Of a DNA stretch of 64,000 nt, positions 8,100-16,185 are shown piece after piece. The notes beneath the pieces are model-generated. The model was not told the origin of the DNA. It searched no databases and worked only from the letters and a program-made list of their open reading frames with translations. This DNA is from SHAN690 sp041391765 (lineage in GTDB: Bacteria; Bacteroidota; Bacteroidia; Flavobacteriales_G; Salibacteraceae). The stretch lies in assembly GCA_041391765.1 (NCBI GenBank), contig JAWKNJ010000027.1, positions 25,810-89,809 of the forward strand, written 5' to 3'. The number at the start of each line of letters is the position of its first letter. Within the stretch, counting starts at the first letter, position 1. The translations under genes were made by a program, and so were the position numbers.

Positions 8100-9521
8100 A
8101 TGATTCTGGAGGGAATAAAAAAACGCGTTGATCTTCCGCTGTTTCACACGATCGCAAAAACTGCATCAGAATTGGATGTTAAAGCGTATGTGGTCGGAGG
8201 CTATGTTCGCGACCTATTATTAGACCGCAACAGCAAGGATCTTGACATAGTGGTTGAAGGCGATGGATTGGCATTCGCAGAACACCTCTCTTCGAAATTG
8301 GATGGAAAAAAGATCAACCTATTCAAACGCTTTGGCACAGCTCAATTTGTTGCCGATGACTTGGAAATTGAAATCGTTGGTGCGCGTAAAGAATCATATC
8401 GCTACGATTCACGAAAGCCAACGGTTCAGGAAGGCTCACTTCAAGAGGATAGAGAACGGAGAGATTTTACCATAAACGCCTTAAGCATTAGCCTGAATGA
8501 AGCTGATTTTGGCGAGGTCATTGACCCATTTAACGGATTGAACCATTTAAGAGAAGGCCTACTGGTAACTCCGCTGGAACCTCAAAAGACGTACTCTGAT
8601 GATCCTCTGCGAATGATGCGCGCCATTCGCTTCGCTTCTCAATTGAATTTCCGTATTGAAGATCAGTCACTCAAGGCTATTGAGGAAATGCGAGATCGAA
8701 TTGAAATCGTAAGTCAAGAACGAATCACAGACGAGTTAAATAAAATCATAGCCTCTCCTCGTCCAAGCTTAGGGTTTAAACTTCTGTTTAACACAGGATT
8801 GCTTCATATTATCTTCCCCAAAATGGTTGAACTATATGGTGTGGACACAAAGAATGGAGTTTCGCATAAGGACAATTTTTACCACACACTAAAGGTTCTT
8901 GACAATGTTGCTTATCGAAGCAATAATCTTTGGTTAAGATGGGCAGCCATCTTGCACGATATCGCCAAGCCTGACACTAAGCGCTTTGACGAAGTACATG
9001 GTTGGACATTTCATGGTCATGAGGATAGAGGTGCGAAAATGGTTCCGAAGCTTTTCGCCCAATTGAAATTACCTCTAGATGGTAAGATGAGGTTCGTACA
9101 GAAACTGGTGAAGCTTCACCTCCGCCCCATTGCATTGAGTGGAGATCATGTAAGTGATTCAGGAGTTCGAAGATTGATATTCGATGCAGGAGATGATTTA
9201 GATGATCTAATGATTTTGTGCGAGTCGGACATCACATCCAAAAACGAACGAAAAGTGGAAAAATTTCTTCGAAATTTTGAACGAGTTCGTGATAAATGCA
9301 AAGAAGTTGAGGAAAAGGATCGAGTCAGAAACTGGGAACCACCGGTTGGTGGAGCAGATATTATGGATATTTTCGGTCTTAGTCCTGGTCGCGAGGTTGG
9401 GTTGCTAAAGACTGCTGTTAGAGAAGCTATTCTTGACGGTGAAATTGAAAACGATCGAACGGCAGCTTTGAGTTTCATACTTGAGAAAGGAAACGAAATG
9501 GGATTATCGCCTAAAAAATGA
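8100..9521 (+). CDS. cca: CCA tRNA nucleotidyltransferase / HD domain protein
   Basis: 473 residues. The N-terminal class II nucleotidyltransferase head shows VGGYVRDLLL and KDLDIVVEGDG with the two catalytic aspartates, then RRDFTINAL and DDPLRMMRAIRFASQL, all signatures of poly(A) polymerase/CCA-adding enzymes. The C-terminal half has an HD phosphohydrolase domain (AAILHDIAKPDT, then HGHEDRGAKM). The enzyme adds or repairs the 3' CCA end of tRNA. The ATG directly abuts the tsaC stop. The HD domain is common in bacterial CCA enzymes; its phosphatase role here is inferred. Confidence 0.94.
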   Translation: MILEGIKKRVDLPLFHTIAKTASELDVKAYVVGGYVRDLLLDRNSKDLDIVVEGDGLAFAEHLSSKLDGKKINLFKRFGTAQFVADDLEIEIVGARKESYRYDSRKPTVQEGSLQEDRERRDFTINALSISLNEADFGEVIDPFNGLNHLREGLLVTPLEPQKTYSDDPLRMMRAIRFASQLNFRIEDQSLKAIEEMRDRIEIVSQERITDELNKIIASPRPSLGFKLLFNTGLLHIIFPKMVELYGVDTKNGVSHKDNFYHTLKVLDNVAYRSNNLWLRWAAILHDIAKPDTKRFDEVHGWTFHGHEDRGAKMVPKLFAQLKLPLDGKMRFVQKLVKLHLRPIALSGDHVSDSGVRRLIFDAGDDLDDLMILCESDITSKNERKVEKFLRNFERVRDKCKEVEEKDRVRNWEPPVGGADIMDIFGLSPGREVGLLKTAVREAILDGEIENDRTAALSFILEKGNEMGLSPKK

Positions 9522-9525
9522 CGCC

Positions 9526-10062
9526 ATGAGAAAAACTATCTATTTCAGAGTAGTACTCGATCACGACAAGGATGTGTTTAGAGATATTGAGATCAGTACA
9601 GACGACACGTTTCTTTCTTTGCATGACATGATTCAAGAAGCTTTTGGATTTGACAATAGTCAAATGGCATCCTTTTATGTAAGCAATGAGGATTGGGAAA
9701 AGGGACAGGAAATTACCCTAATGTCGGTTCAAGATCCAGAAGAGTCCGGCCAGCCCATTTGGCTGATGGATGAAATAAAATTAAACAATATCATATTCGA
9801 ATTAGGTCAAAAACTCATTTACGTTTTTGACTTTATGCTTATGTGGTGTTTCTACATCGATGTCATAAAAGTGACAGATGTTGAAGAGAATGTTATTCTC
9901 CCTAGAATTACCCAGTCTTACGGAGATGCTCCTGATCAGTACAGTAAGTCCGGAGAAATATCATTTGACAGCAATGAGATCGAACCCGAAATAGAAGATG
10001 ACACTTCTGAAGATGAACTGGAAGAGCTGTTCCGTCAAATGGGTGATCACGACTTGAACTAA
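9526..10062 (+). CDS. pRiA4b ORF-3 / TnpR-like family protein
   Basis: 178 residues from the ATG at 9526, five bases after the cca stop. The opening (YFRVVLDHDKDVFRDIEIS) and the following LHDMIQEAFGFDNSQMASFY match the pRiA4b ORF-3-like fold (named IS1096 element passenger TnpR in some annotations), in which a beta strand and the LH..I..AFG..N helix are diagnostic. The C-terminus is strongly acidic (EIEPEIEDDTSEDELEEL). No catalytic function is established for the family. No transposase or inverted repeats flank it, so it is not evidence of a mobile element. Its position inside a tRNA-maturation run is the main functional hint. Confidence 0.82.
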   Translation: MRKTIYFRVVLDHDKDVFRDIEISTDDTFLSLHDMIQEAFGFDNSQMASFYVSNEDWEKGQEITLMSVQDPEESGQPIWLMDEIKLNNIIFELGQKLIYVFDFMLMWCFYIDVIKVTDVEENVILPRITQSYGDAPDQYSKSGEISFDSNEIEPEIEDDTSEDELEELFRQMGDHDLN

Positions 10063-10068
10063 CGCCTC

Positions 10069-10962
10069 TTGCCGAAGCTCATCGTCATTGGCGGCCCAAC
10101 CGCATCTGGAAAAACGAAATTGGCAATTGAGCTTGCCCAGCAACTGGACGGTGAGATCATCAATGGCGATTCTCGTCAATTTTATAGAGGACTAAACATC
10201 GGGACCGCTAAACCTAATGCTGAAGAACAACGCTCTATTCCACATCACTTTATTGACATTAAAGACCCTGAAGAAGATTATAATGCCGGAGAATTTGAAT
10301 TGGATGTCGTTGAGTTTTTATCCTCCTACTTCAAGCGGAAAGAATTCGCGATTTTAGTCGGTGGTTCAGGGCTCTACATAAATGCAGTTGTCAATGGATT
10401 TGACAAACTCCCATCGCAAGATCAGACACTGAGACAAAAATGGAGTGAATCACTTGAGGGAAAAGGAATTGAATCACTTCAAATTGCATTGAGGAAGCTG
10501 GACCCTGAATATTACAACATTGTCGATTTGAATAATCCTCAGCGTTTAATTAGGGCGCTTGAAGTTTGCGAATCGACTGGTCGGCCATATTCATCATTCA
10601 GATCATCTTCGATTCAAGAACGAAGTTTCAAAATCAAAGGATTCTGGCTTAATCCCCCTCGAGATAAATTGTACACAAGAATTAATAAACGGGTTGAACA
10701 GATGATGTTTGACGGATTGTTGGATGAGGTTCAATCAAATTTACCCTATCGGCATTGCAACGCGCTACAAACAGTAGGGTACGCTGAGTTATTTGATTTT
10801 CTGGATGGCAAAACAGACCTTTCTTACGCTGTTGATAAGATAATGCAACACACTCGGAACTACGCTAAGCGTCAGGTAACTTGGTTCAAGAAACAGTCCT
10901 ATATGATTGAGCTCAATGACAATAATCTTGAAGCTATTCTGAGGCATCTGAATATTGAATAA
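10069..10962 (+). CDS. miaA: tRNA dimethylallyltransferase
   Basis: Transfers the dimethylallyl group to A37 of UNN-decoding tRNAs (i6A). The protein opens with LIVIGGPTASGKTKLAIELA, the P-loop, then INGDSRQFYRGLNIGTAKP, the conserved DSxQxY segment, and later LVGGSGLYINAV and NNPQRLIRALEV. At 297 residues it is of normal length. The start is a TTG (10069), since the P-loop strand begins right after it and no ATG precedes it in frame. It ends the plus-strand run with dapD, tsaC and cca. Confidence 0.96.
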   Translation: MPKLIVIGGPTASGKTKLAIELAQQLDGEIINGDSRQFYRGLNIGTAKPNAEEQRSIPHHFIDIKDPEEDYNAGEFELDVVEFLSSYFKRKEFAILVGGSGLYINAVVNGFDKLPSQDQTLRQKWSESLEGKGIESLQIALRKLDPEYYNIVDLNNPQRLIRALEVCESTGRPYSSFRSSSIQERSFKIKGFWLNPPRDKLYTRINKRVEQMMFDGLLDEVQSNLPYRHCNALQTVGYAELFDFLDGKTDLSYAVDKIMQHTRNYAKRQVTWFKKQSYMIELNDNNLEAILRHLNIE

Positions 10963-11006
10963 ACCGTCTATTAAAGCGTATATATTCGCAATAACACTTT
11001 TGAACT

Positions 11007-11543
11007 ATGAAATTCCTAGTAACAGCAACCCTCTTTGTATTTGGAGTAAGCACAATGTCCGCACAAGAAGGATTATCAAGCAAGTATGATGAGGAATGCA
11101 ACTGCACCGTGATTGAAAATCATAACTCAGACGGAACTCTTAGCTCTCGACACGAAGAAAATGCAGCCGGACAGCGACACGGAAATGAAGTCGTTTACTT
11201 CCCTGATGGTAAGATTCAATACGAGCGAAATTGGTCACATGGAAACCTTAACGGGATCGGCACTCATTATCATCCGAACGGTCAGCCATATATGAAACAG
11301 CATTATGCCAATGGTAAGAAAAAGGGCACATGGACATTCTATGACATCGATGGTGATGTTACACAGGAAATCATTTACAAAGATGGTTCTAATGACGGCA
11401 CTTATAAGTATTATCAGGCTGGGGTTCACTACTTAACACAAACTCTCGTCAATGGAGTGCTAGATTCAGAAGACATTCTGAATCTTGAGATCTACAATCA
11501 ACTTAAAGAAGAAGCCGCAGCTGCTTTGAAGGCTGGTAAATAA
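11007..11543 (+). CDS. Exported MORN-repeat protein
   Basis: 178 residues with a signal peptide (MKFLVTATLFVFGVSTMSA, cleaved before QEG). The body holds about four MORN_2-type repeats with G-x-W/Y-x-x-x-YxxG spacing: GNEVVYFPDGKI, GIGTHYHPNGQPY, KGTWTFYDIDGDV and DGTYKYYQAGV. Such proteins are often labelled YwqK-like antitoxins in databases, but no toxin is adjacent and the export signal argues against that role. A weak TATATTCG box lies at 10981-10988. It is convergent with the next gene, with only three bases between stops. Confidence 0.8.
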   Translation: MKFLVTATLFVFGVSTMSAQEGLSSKYDEECNCTVIENHNSDGTLSSRHEENAAGQRHGNEVVYFPDGKIQYERNWSHGNLNGIGTHYHPNGQPYMKQHYANGKKKGTWTFYDIDGDVTQEIIYKDGSNDGTYKYYQAGVHYLTQTLVNGVLDSEDILNLEIYNQLKEEAAAALKAGK

Positions 11544-11546
11544 GGG

Positions 11547-12206
11547 CTAGAAGAATATTTCGTATTCAACTACTTGATTATTCAGGTTTATTTCACCCGA
11601 AACATCTGAAGAATTGAGACTATTGATAACGTTCGCAGTGTATGGAACAATTTGGTTTCCATATATTTTACAATCTAAAATTGTGTCTACCAATCCGCTG
11701 AAGTAAAGTTTTTCCTGAGGGCAACATGAGGGGCAATTGGGAGAATGATCGCCCATGTCTAAGGTCAACGTGTTCGAGGCTGATGTTCGATTCACAATAT
11801 GAAGCCTTAAGTTGGTGGCTAAATAGAGTTCAATATCATACCTGTTTTCCTCCTTGGGTGACCATTCGTCTCGGTCCACCTTTTCTTGATACAGAAAATA
11901 CTCGGGCGCATTCACCTCCATCAAATAGTCAACCACAGAAGATCTCTCAAAATCAAGCCTATAATTACCAGATTCATTTGTACTTCCCTTCGCTAACAGT
12001 GAATAACCTGAAGAATATACCCCGTTTTGAACAGATGAGTAACTAAGGATAATTGGTATACTCGAGAGTAATTCTTTCGTGTTACCATCCAGGACATCAC
12101 CATAAACGGTCATTTCTTGTTCTTTTCTGCATGAATCAAACAAGCAAAGACAGGATATAAATAAACCGAAGATGAAAGTTGACTTTATATATTTTTCTGC
12201 TGACAA
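11547..12206 (-). CDS. Lipoprotein of unknown function with carboxypeptidase-regulatory-like domain
   Basis: 219 residues. A hydrophobic segment FIFGLFISCLCLFDSC ends in a plausible lipobox (Cys26). Residues about 33-120 look like a transthyretin-like/carboxypeptidase regulatory fold: TVYGDVLDGNTKELLSSIPI followed by STNESGNYRLDF. The C-terminal 90 residues, with a CPSCCPQEK cluster, are not recognisable. The start codon lies only 19 bases from the divergent gene at 12226, so the two promoters must overlap coding sequence. Confidence 0.72.
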   Translation of the reverse strand: MSAEKYIKSTFIFGLFISCLCLFDSCRKEQEMTVYGDVLDGNTKELLSSIPIILSYSSVQNGVYSSGYSLLAKGSTNESGNYRLDFERSSVVDYLMEVNAPEYFLYQEKVDRDEWSPKEENRYDIELYLATNLRLHIVNRTSASNTLTLDMGDHSPNCPSCCPQEKLYFSGLVDTILDCKIYGNQIVPYTANVINSLNSSDVSGEINLNNQVVEYEIFF

Positions 12207-12213
12207 TTCATTC

Positions 12214-12221
12214 TATTTTCG
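12214..12221 (+). promoter_or_regulatory. Candidate -7 box (TATTTTCG)
   Basis: TATTTTCG differs from TAnnTTTG at one base and ends four bases before the ATG at 12226. A T-rich stretch lies about 18 bases upstream in place of TTTG. If real, the transcript is leaderless. Confidence 0.3.
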
Positions 12222-12225
12222 CCCA

Positions 12226-12945
12226 ATGAAGGAACGCTTTTTTTTAATCTCAACCATTCTCATCTTCAGCTTGATGATCGCTAACTCGTGCGGTCCAAAT
12301 AAAACTAGAGAAGAAAAGCTGGAAATTGAGGAAGTGGAGCTTCAAGGTGTTCCGTTCACCCGCAAAGTGAAACACGATACCGTTTTATTTATAGCACACA
12401 AGATTGCCGACTATGAAGTTTGGAAGGCTGCATTTGATATTGCTCAACCAGTTCGAGAAAAACATGGGGTAATGGTTCTCAATGTATTCCGCGATCAAAA
12501 TGACACCAACCTGGTTCTTGTTTATACTAACATCACTAATGTGGAGCGTGCCAAGGAGTACGTCACCTCTGAATCATTGCAAAAATCAATGCAAAACGCG
12601 GGCGTTCAAGGCACAATGGATTTATATTGGTTGACTCAAGAAATGAGCTACAATAAAGATATCACGGATTCTATTCTATTCTTCATGAGCTTCAAAGTGA
12701 TGAAATACGACCGTTGGGAAAATGCATTCTTAGATGATTATCGAAATGAACCCGATAGAGACTTTCAGGTAATCAATGTTTTAAAAGGTGTTGAAGATCA
12801 AGGCCTTGTTGGAATGCTCTTCGCGGTAAACGATCATGATTATGTACAAATCATGGAAAAAAACAATTCCTTCAGAGCAAAAATGCTTGCGGCTGGTGTT
12901 ATCAGCTACCCGATCACCTACAAGCTGCGTGAAATGCCTCTTTAA
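12226..12945 (+). CDS. Lipoprotein with two ABM-like (ferredoxin-fold) repeats
   Basis: 239 residues from ATG 12226 (MKERFFLISTILIFSLM, lipobox around ANSC). The frame is open a little further upstream, but the lysine-rich start followed by a hydrophobic core fits a lipoprotein signal. The mature part contains two similar halves, each beginning with a strand and a YxxWxxAF helix (HKIADYEVWKAAFDIA, and FKVMKYDRWENAFLDD), with VLNVFRDQNDTNLV and VINVLKGVEDQGLV following. This resembles tandem dimeric alpha-beta barrel domains. No catalytic residues are assignable and the function is unknown. Confidence 0.75.
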   Translation: MKERFFLISTILIFSLMIANSCGPNKTREEKLEIEEVELQGVPFTRKVKHDTVLFIAHKIADYEVWKAAFDIAQPVREKHGVMVLNVFRDQNDTNLVLVYTNITNVERAKEYVTSESLQKSMQNAGVQGTMDLYWLTQEMSYNKDITDSILFFMSFKVMKYDRWENAFLDDYRNEPDRDFQVINVLKGVEDQGLVGMLFAVNDHDYVQIMEKNNSFRAKMLAAGVISYPITYKLREMPL

Positions 12946-13022
12946 AACTTGTTCATGGTTTCGTCCTTGAACATGACTCAATTTAATTCTATTGTTTTTA
13001 CTTTTCGCCAAATATTAAGACG

Positions 13023-13358
13023 ATGCAAAGCGAGCGAATGAAATTGATTAAGGAAATGCTGGATACAAATCCTAAAGATTCATTCCTCAAATATGCTGCT
13101 GCGCTTGAATATGAAAAAGAAGGCAAACGCAAAGCCGCTATTAAAACAATAGAGGAACTACTTGAAAATGATGCCGAGTACTTAGGCGCCTATTACAAGC
13201 TAGGAAAACTTTATGAAGCAGAAGGCAAGGAAGCTGACGCCATCAACATTTATCGAAGAGGACTTCAGGTTTCAAAGAAATCATCAGATTTAAAGACCGA
13301 AGGCGAGCTTACTGAAGCGCTGATGCTCCTTGGTGCTGACGAAGACATAAACTGGTAA
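13023..13358 (+). CDS. Small TPR protein
   Basis: 111 residues, no signal peptide, so probably cytoplasmic. Contains two to three TPR helices pairs: DSFLKYAAALEYEKEGKRKA, then AEYLGAYYKLGKLYEAEGKE, and ADAINIYRRGLQVSKK. The opening MKLIKEMLDTNPKD is typical of small Bacteroidota TPR proteins. It is likely an adaptor; the partner is unknown. It is convergent with the LuxR-type regulator, with three bases between the stops. Confidence 0.8.
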   Translation: MQSERMKLIKEMLDTNPKDSFLKYAAALEYEKEGKRKAAIKTIEELLENDAEYLGAYYKLGKLYEAEGKEADAINIYRRGLQVSKKSSDLKTEGELTEALMLLGADEDINW

Positions 13359-13361
13359 TCC

Positions 13362-14027
13362 TTAGCTTCTTGTTTCACTGAAAAGAAACTTGTTAGGACT
13401 GATCAAGTTTTCGCGGACAGCATAAATAATAAGTCCTGCTGTATTATTGATTCCCAGTTTATTCATGATATTCTTTCGGTGAGTCATCACTGTATGAAAA
13501 CTAAGGTGAATCCTATCAGCAATTTGCTTTGTTGTCAGGCCTTGGGCGACAAGTTGAAGTATTTCCAGTTCTCGCTCCGAAATGGCAATCGGATCGCACC
13601 CATGTGGGTCACCGAAGTCATTGTTCAACTTATCAAGGACCTTTCCGCAGAAGAATTTATCACCTCGCGAACAACTAATTACGCTGTCTATGATTTCCTC
13701 ATGATCACAATCACTCATCAAATGACCATAAAGACCTGCCTCAAGCAGCTTTCTAACTGTGGTGACGTCACATTCGGTGGTCATGGCCACGATCTTGATA
13801 CCCGGAGAAATTCTAAGCGACCTTAGCACATCAGAGGAGTGAAAGCCTTGTGCCGAATAATCAATCAACAACACTTGTGCACCTGTTTCCATGAGCATTG
13901 AGGTCAACGTGTCGGAATCCTTTGCGATTCCCGATATTTCTACCTTCTCAACCGCAGAAAAAACGGATTTTAAGCCTTCTGTAATAATGAAGTTAGACTG
14001 TGCTATTATCAGCTTTATGGAATCCAT
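13362..14027 (-). CDS. NarL/FixJ-family response regulator with degenerate receiver
   Basis: 221 residues. Residues 1-120 form a receiver domain with the phospho-acceptor position retained (Asp56 in VLLIDYSAQ) and a switch Thr in AMTTE, but the acidic pair after the first strand is replaced (IIAQSNF, Gln10-Ser11) and the conserved Lys is Ser105 (GHLMSDC). Residues about 150-210 are a LuxR-type helix-turn-helix (ISERELEILQLVAQGLTTKQ, IHLSFHTVMTHRKNIMNKLG). It likely binds DNA as a dimer; phosphorylation by a kinase is doubtful because Mg2+ binding is impaired. No kinase is adjacent. Confidence 0.88.
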   Translation of the reverse strand: MDSIKLIIAQSNFIITEGLKSVFSAVEKVEISGIAKDSDTLTSMLMETGAQVLLIDYSAQGFHSSDVLRSLRISPGIKIVAMTTECDVTTVRKLLEAGLYGHLMSDCDHEEIIDSVISCSRGDKFFCGKVLDKLNNDFGDPHGCDPIAISERELEILQLVAQGLTTKQIADRIHLSFHTVMTHRKNIMNKLGINNTAGLIIYAVRENLISPNKFLFSETRS

Positions 14028-14077
14028 GGAAAGCTGCGAATTTATTAAGAATGATTCTAAATAAAATCAACTCTTGA

Positions 14078-15001
14078 TTAAATATTAAATTGACGTCCTT
14101 CCTCGGCTAATTCAGATTTCGTAAAGATCGATCTTGCTTCTTGCAGGAGCGGCTGCAAGCTATCATATCTTGCCGAAAAATGCCCGAGGAGCAACTTACC
14201 TACCGATGCATTTCTAGCCACTTTTGCTGCCTGCTGTGCCGTAGAGTGTAGTGTCTTAGCCGACCTTTCCATGTCTGCTTCCATAAAAGTAGACTCGTGG
14301 TAAAGACAGTCAACATTTTTTACAAACTCGGAAGTAGATTCAAGTGGCAATGTATCGGTGCAGTAAGCATAGCTCTTAGCGGGTTGCGGATTTACAGTCA
14401 ATTCTGAATTAGATATAATATGCCCGTCTTCAGCGACAAAATCTTGACCGGCCTTGATTTCCGGAATCTTGATAATGGGTACACCGTACTTCTCTCCTAC
14501 TTCACTCAAATATGTGCGCTGCTTTTCATTTTGACGGAAAAGAAAACCAACACAATGAATTCGATGACGTAATGGGAACGCTGCGACTGAAAGTTGCTTA
14601 TCGGTATACACCTCGGCAAGAACATCGCCTTTTACGTGATCTGTAGATATATATCGAATTGGATACTGCATGTGTCCGCCTCCGGCCTTCAATTGCAGAT
14701 TAATGATTTCCTTAAGCATTGAGGGAGCCACGATAACGAATTCCTTTGTTCTTCCCAATAAATTCATACTATTCATTAATCCGAGTAAACCGAAATAATG
14801 ATCTCCATGAAGGTGTGAAATGAAAACTGCTTTAATCCTCTGCATTTTCAAGTGATATCGCCTGAATTGCATTTGCGTGCCTTCGCCACAATCAATTAAA
14901 TAGTATTGATTTTCACATTGGAGCAACTGAGCGCTTGGGTTACGACTGTTCGCTGGAAGTGCTGAGTTTGAACCAAGTATCGTTAAACTAAAATCAGACA
15001 A
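14078..15001 (-). CDS. rnz: Ribonuclease Z
   Basis: 307 residues. The beta-lactamase-fold endonuclease trims tRNA 3' trailers. The zinc-binding motif SHLHGDHYFGL has His63, His65, Asp67 and His68, and a GEGTQMQFRRY segment precedes it. Downstream are the YCTDT segment with a metal-ligand Asp and the LGHFSARY motif near the C-terminus, both diagnostic for RNase Z. It follows a T9SS protein and a STAS protein in the pyrR-pyrB run, with 11 bases to the previous stop. Confidence 0.95.
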   Translation of the reverse strand: MSDFSLTILGSNSALPANSRNPSAQLLQCENQYYLIDCGEGTQMQFRRYHLKMQRIKAVFISHLHGDHYFGLLGLMNSMNLLGRTKEFVIVAPSMLKEIINLQLKAGGGHMQYPIRYISTDHVKGDVLAEVYTDKQLSVAAFPLRHRIHCVGFLFRQNEKQRTYLSEVGEKYGVPIIKIPEIKAGQDFVAEDGHIISNSELTVNPQPAKSYAYCTDTLPLESTSEFVKNVDCLYHESTFMEADMERSAKTLHSTAQQAAKVARNASVGKLLLGHFSARYDSLQPLLQEARSIFTKSELAEEGRQFNI

Positions 15002-15012
15002 CTGACCAGTGG

Positions 15013-15768
15013 TTATTGCAAAACGAATCGTAAGGATGTGGAATGATCTCCTTGCGTTAGTATGGCAAAATAAACACCAGGCACAAGGTTAAATCTTGAG
15101 AGCGGCATCGAAATCACAGATTCAGAGCCGTTACCTCTATAGGCAGCAACTTCAGAGCCGAGCAACGAATAGATGCTAACGACATAAGAACTAGTTGACA
15201 TTGTTTGCAATTGCATCATCGAGTTCTTTGATGCCGGATTCTGAGACATTACCACCTTTAGACGGCTATTCGAATTAACTTTTAGCTGTCCCTGCGGATA
15301 ACCATCCTTGATGGTTATGGAATACTCGGACATTGTGCTCGGATACGAATAGGCCACTCCAAAAGGTCTACCGTGGATGACAAAGTTCACATCGAGCACA
15401 TGCGTTCCTGTATCTGCCGTATCGGTTGGTATTCCATACAATCTAATACATCCAAAATCACCACCTGCGAATGCACAGCTCATTGGACTACAATCATATT
15501 CAAGGCCAACGGGCACACTGTCGATCCCAGTGAGCTTAACGCTGTCGATTGCCACATTGCCTAGTGGATCAGGAAATATAGTATCCGTTGGAATCCGCAA
15601 GTAAATAACCGTTTCATAGCCGATACCTATTTGACCAACTGGAAGGCCATCTTCAAATGGTGGATAATAATCCGAAGTGATGGTGGTGTCCGGAACACAC
15701 TGAGAATAGGAAGCCAGACCAAACGTCAAAGAGACTAGAAGTGTAACTATTGACCAGCGAACATTCAT
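15013..15768 (-). CDS. T9SS type A sorting-domain protein
   Basis: 251 residues from the ATG at 15768 (an in-frame TTG lies two codons upstream). The signal peptide MNVRWSIVTLLVSLTFGLAS ends before YSQC. The mature N-terminal 150 residues look like an Ig/cadherin-type fold with a Cys pair (DCSPMSCAFAG). The last 80 residues form a type A sorting domain (VMSQNPASKNSMMQLQ, IYSLLGSEVA, LVPGVYFAIL) with a SQNPA start in place of the usual YPNP. It is expected on the cell surface or secreted. It sits between STAS and rnz, an odd place for a cargo gene. Confidence 0.8.
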   Translation of the reverse strand: MNVRWSIVTLLVSLTFGLASYSQCVPDTTITSDYYPPFEDGLPVGQIGIGYETVIYLRIPTDTIFPDPLGNVAIDSVKLTGIDSVPVGLEYDCSPMSCAFAGGDFGCIRLYGIPTDTADTGTHVLDVNFVIHGRPFGVAYSYPSTMSEYSITIKDGYPQGQLKVNSNSRLKVVMSQNPASKNSMMQLQTMSTSSYVVSIYSLLGSEVAAYRGNGSESVISMPLSRFNLVPGVYFAILTQGDHSTSLRFVLQ

Positions 15769-15776
15769 GCGCAAGA

Positions 15777-16148
15777 TCAGTCATTTTCAACTTCCCTACC
15801 CACCTCTTCCATGAGTAAGAAATCGATTGCCTCTTGTTGAGTTGGGGTGATATTCAATACAGAATCAAGCTGAGAAATCGTAACCAATTTCTGAACCATA
15901 TCTGTCAATTCACATAATGCGAAGGTTCCTTTAGAATTTTTGCATAAGCGATTTCCTACCAAAATCGCGCTCAGTCCTGAAGAGTCGCAGTATCTAGCCT
16001 TTGACATATTCAGGATAATGTTTCGAACACCTTGACCGTTTAACTCAACAAACTTAGCCTTCAGTTCTGGTGAAATCACGCCTCCTAGCTTTTCAGCCTG
16101 AACGGTTACTAATGTGTACTTGTCCTTGGTTTCGATAGAAAAATTCAT
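15777..16148 (-). CDS. STAS-domain protein (anti-sigma-factor antagonist-like)
   Basis: 123 residues covering one STAS domain like SpoIIAA/RsbV. The phosphorylatable serine motif is present (ARYCDSSGLSAILVGNRLC, with the usual DSSGL). In known systems an anti-sigma kinase phosphorylates this Ser and a PP2C phosphatase reverses it. No kinase, phosphatase or sigma factor lies nearby. A SiaC/DUF1987 protein is found 37 kb away; any link is speculation. It lies 37 bases after pyrB and upstream of rnz. Confidence 0.9.
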   Translation of the reverse strand: MNFSIETKDKYTLVTVQAEKLGGVISPELKAKFVELNGQGVRNIILNMSKARYCDSSGLSAILVGNRLCKNSKGTFALCELTDMVQKLVTISQLDSVLNITPTQQEAIDFLLMEEVGREVEND

Positions 16149-16185
16149 GGTTACGATTTTTGCAACAAAACAAATATAGAGTAAA

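Noticed and set aside
9526..10062. TnpR-like protein as a sign of a mobile element
   Set aside because: No transposase, inverted repeats or target duplications flank the gene, and it sits inside a run of core genes.
11007..11543. MORN-repeat protein as a YwqK-type antitoxin
   Set aside because: It has an export signal and no toxin gene beside it; the name arises from the repeat family.
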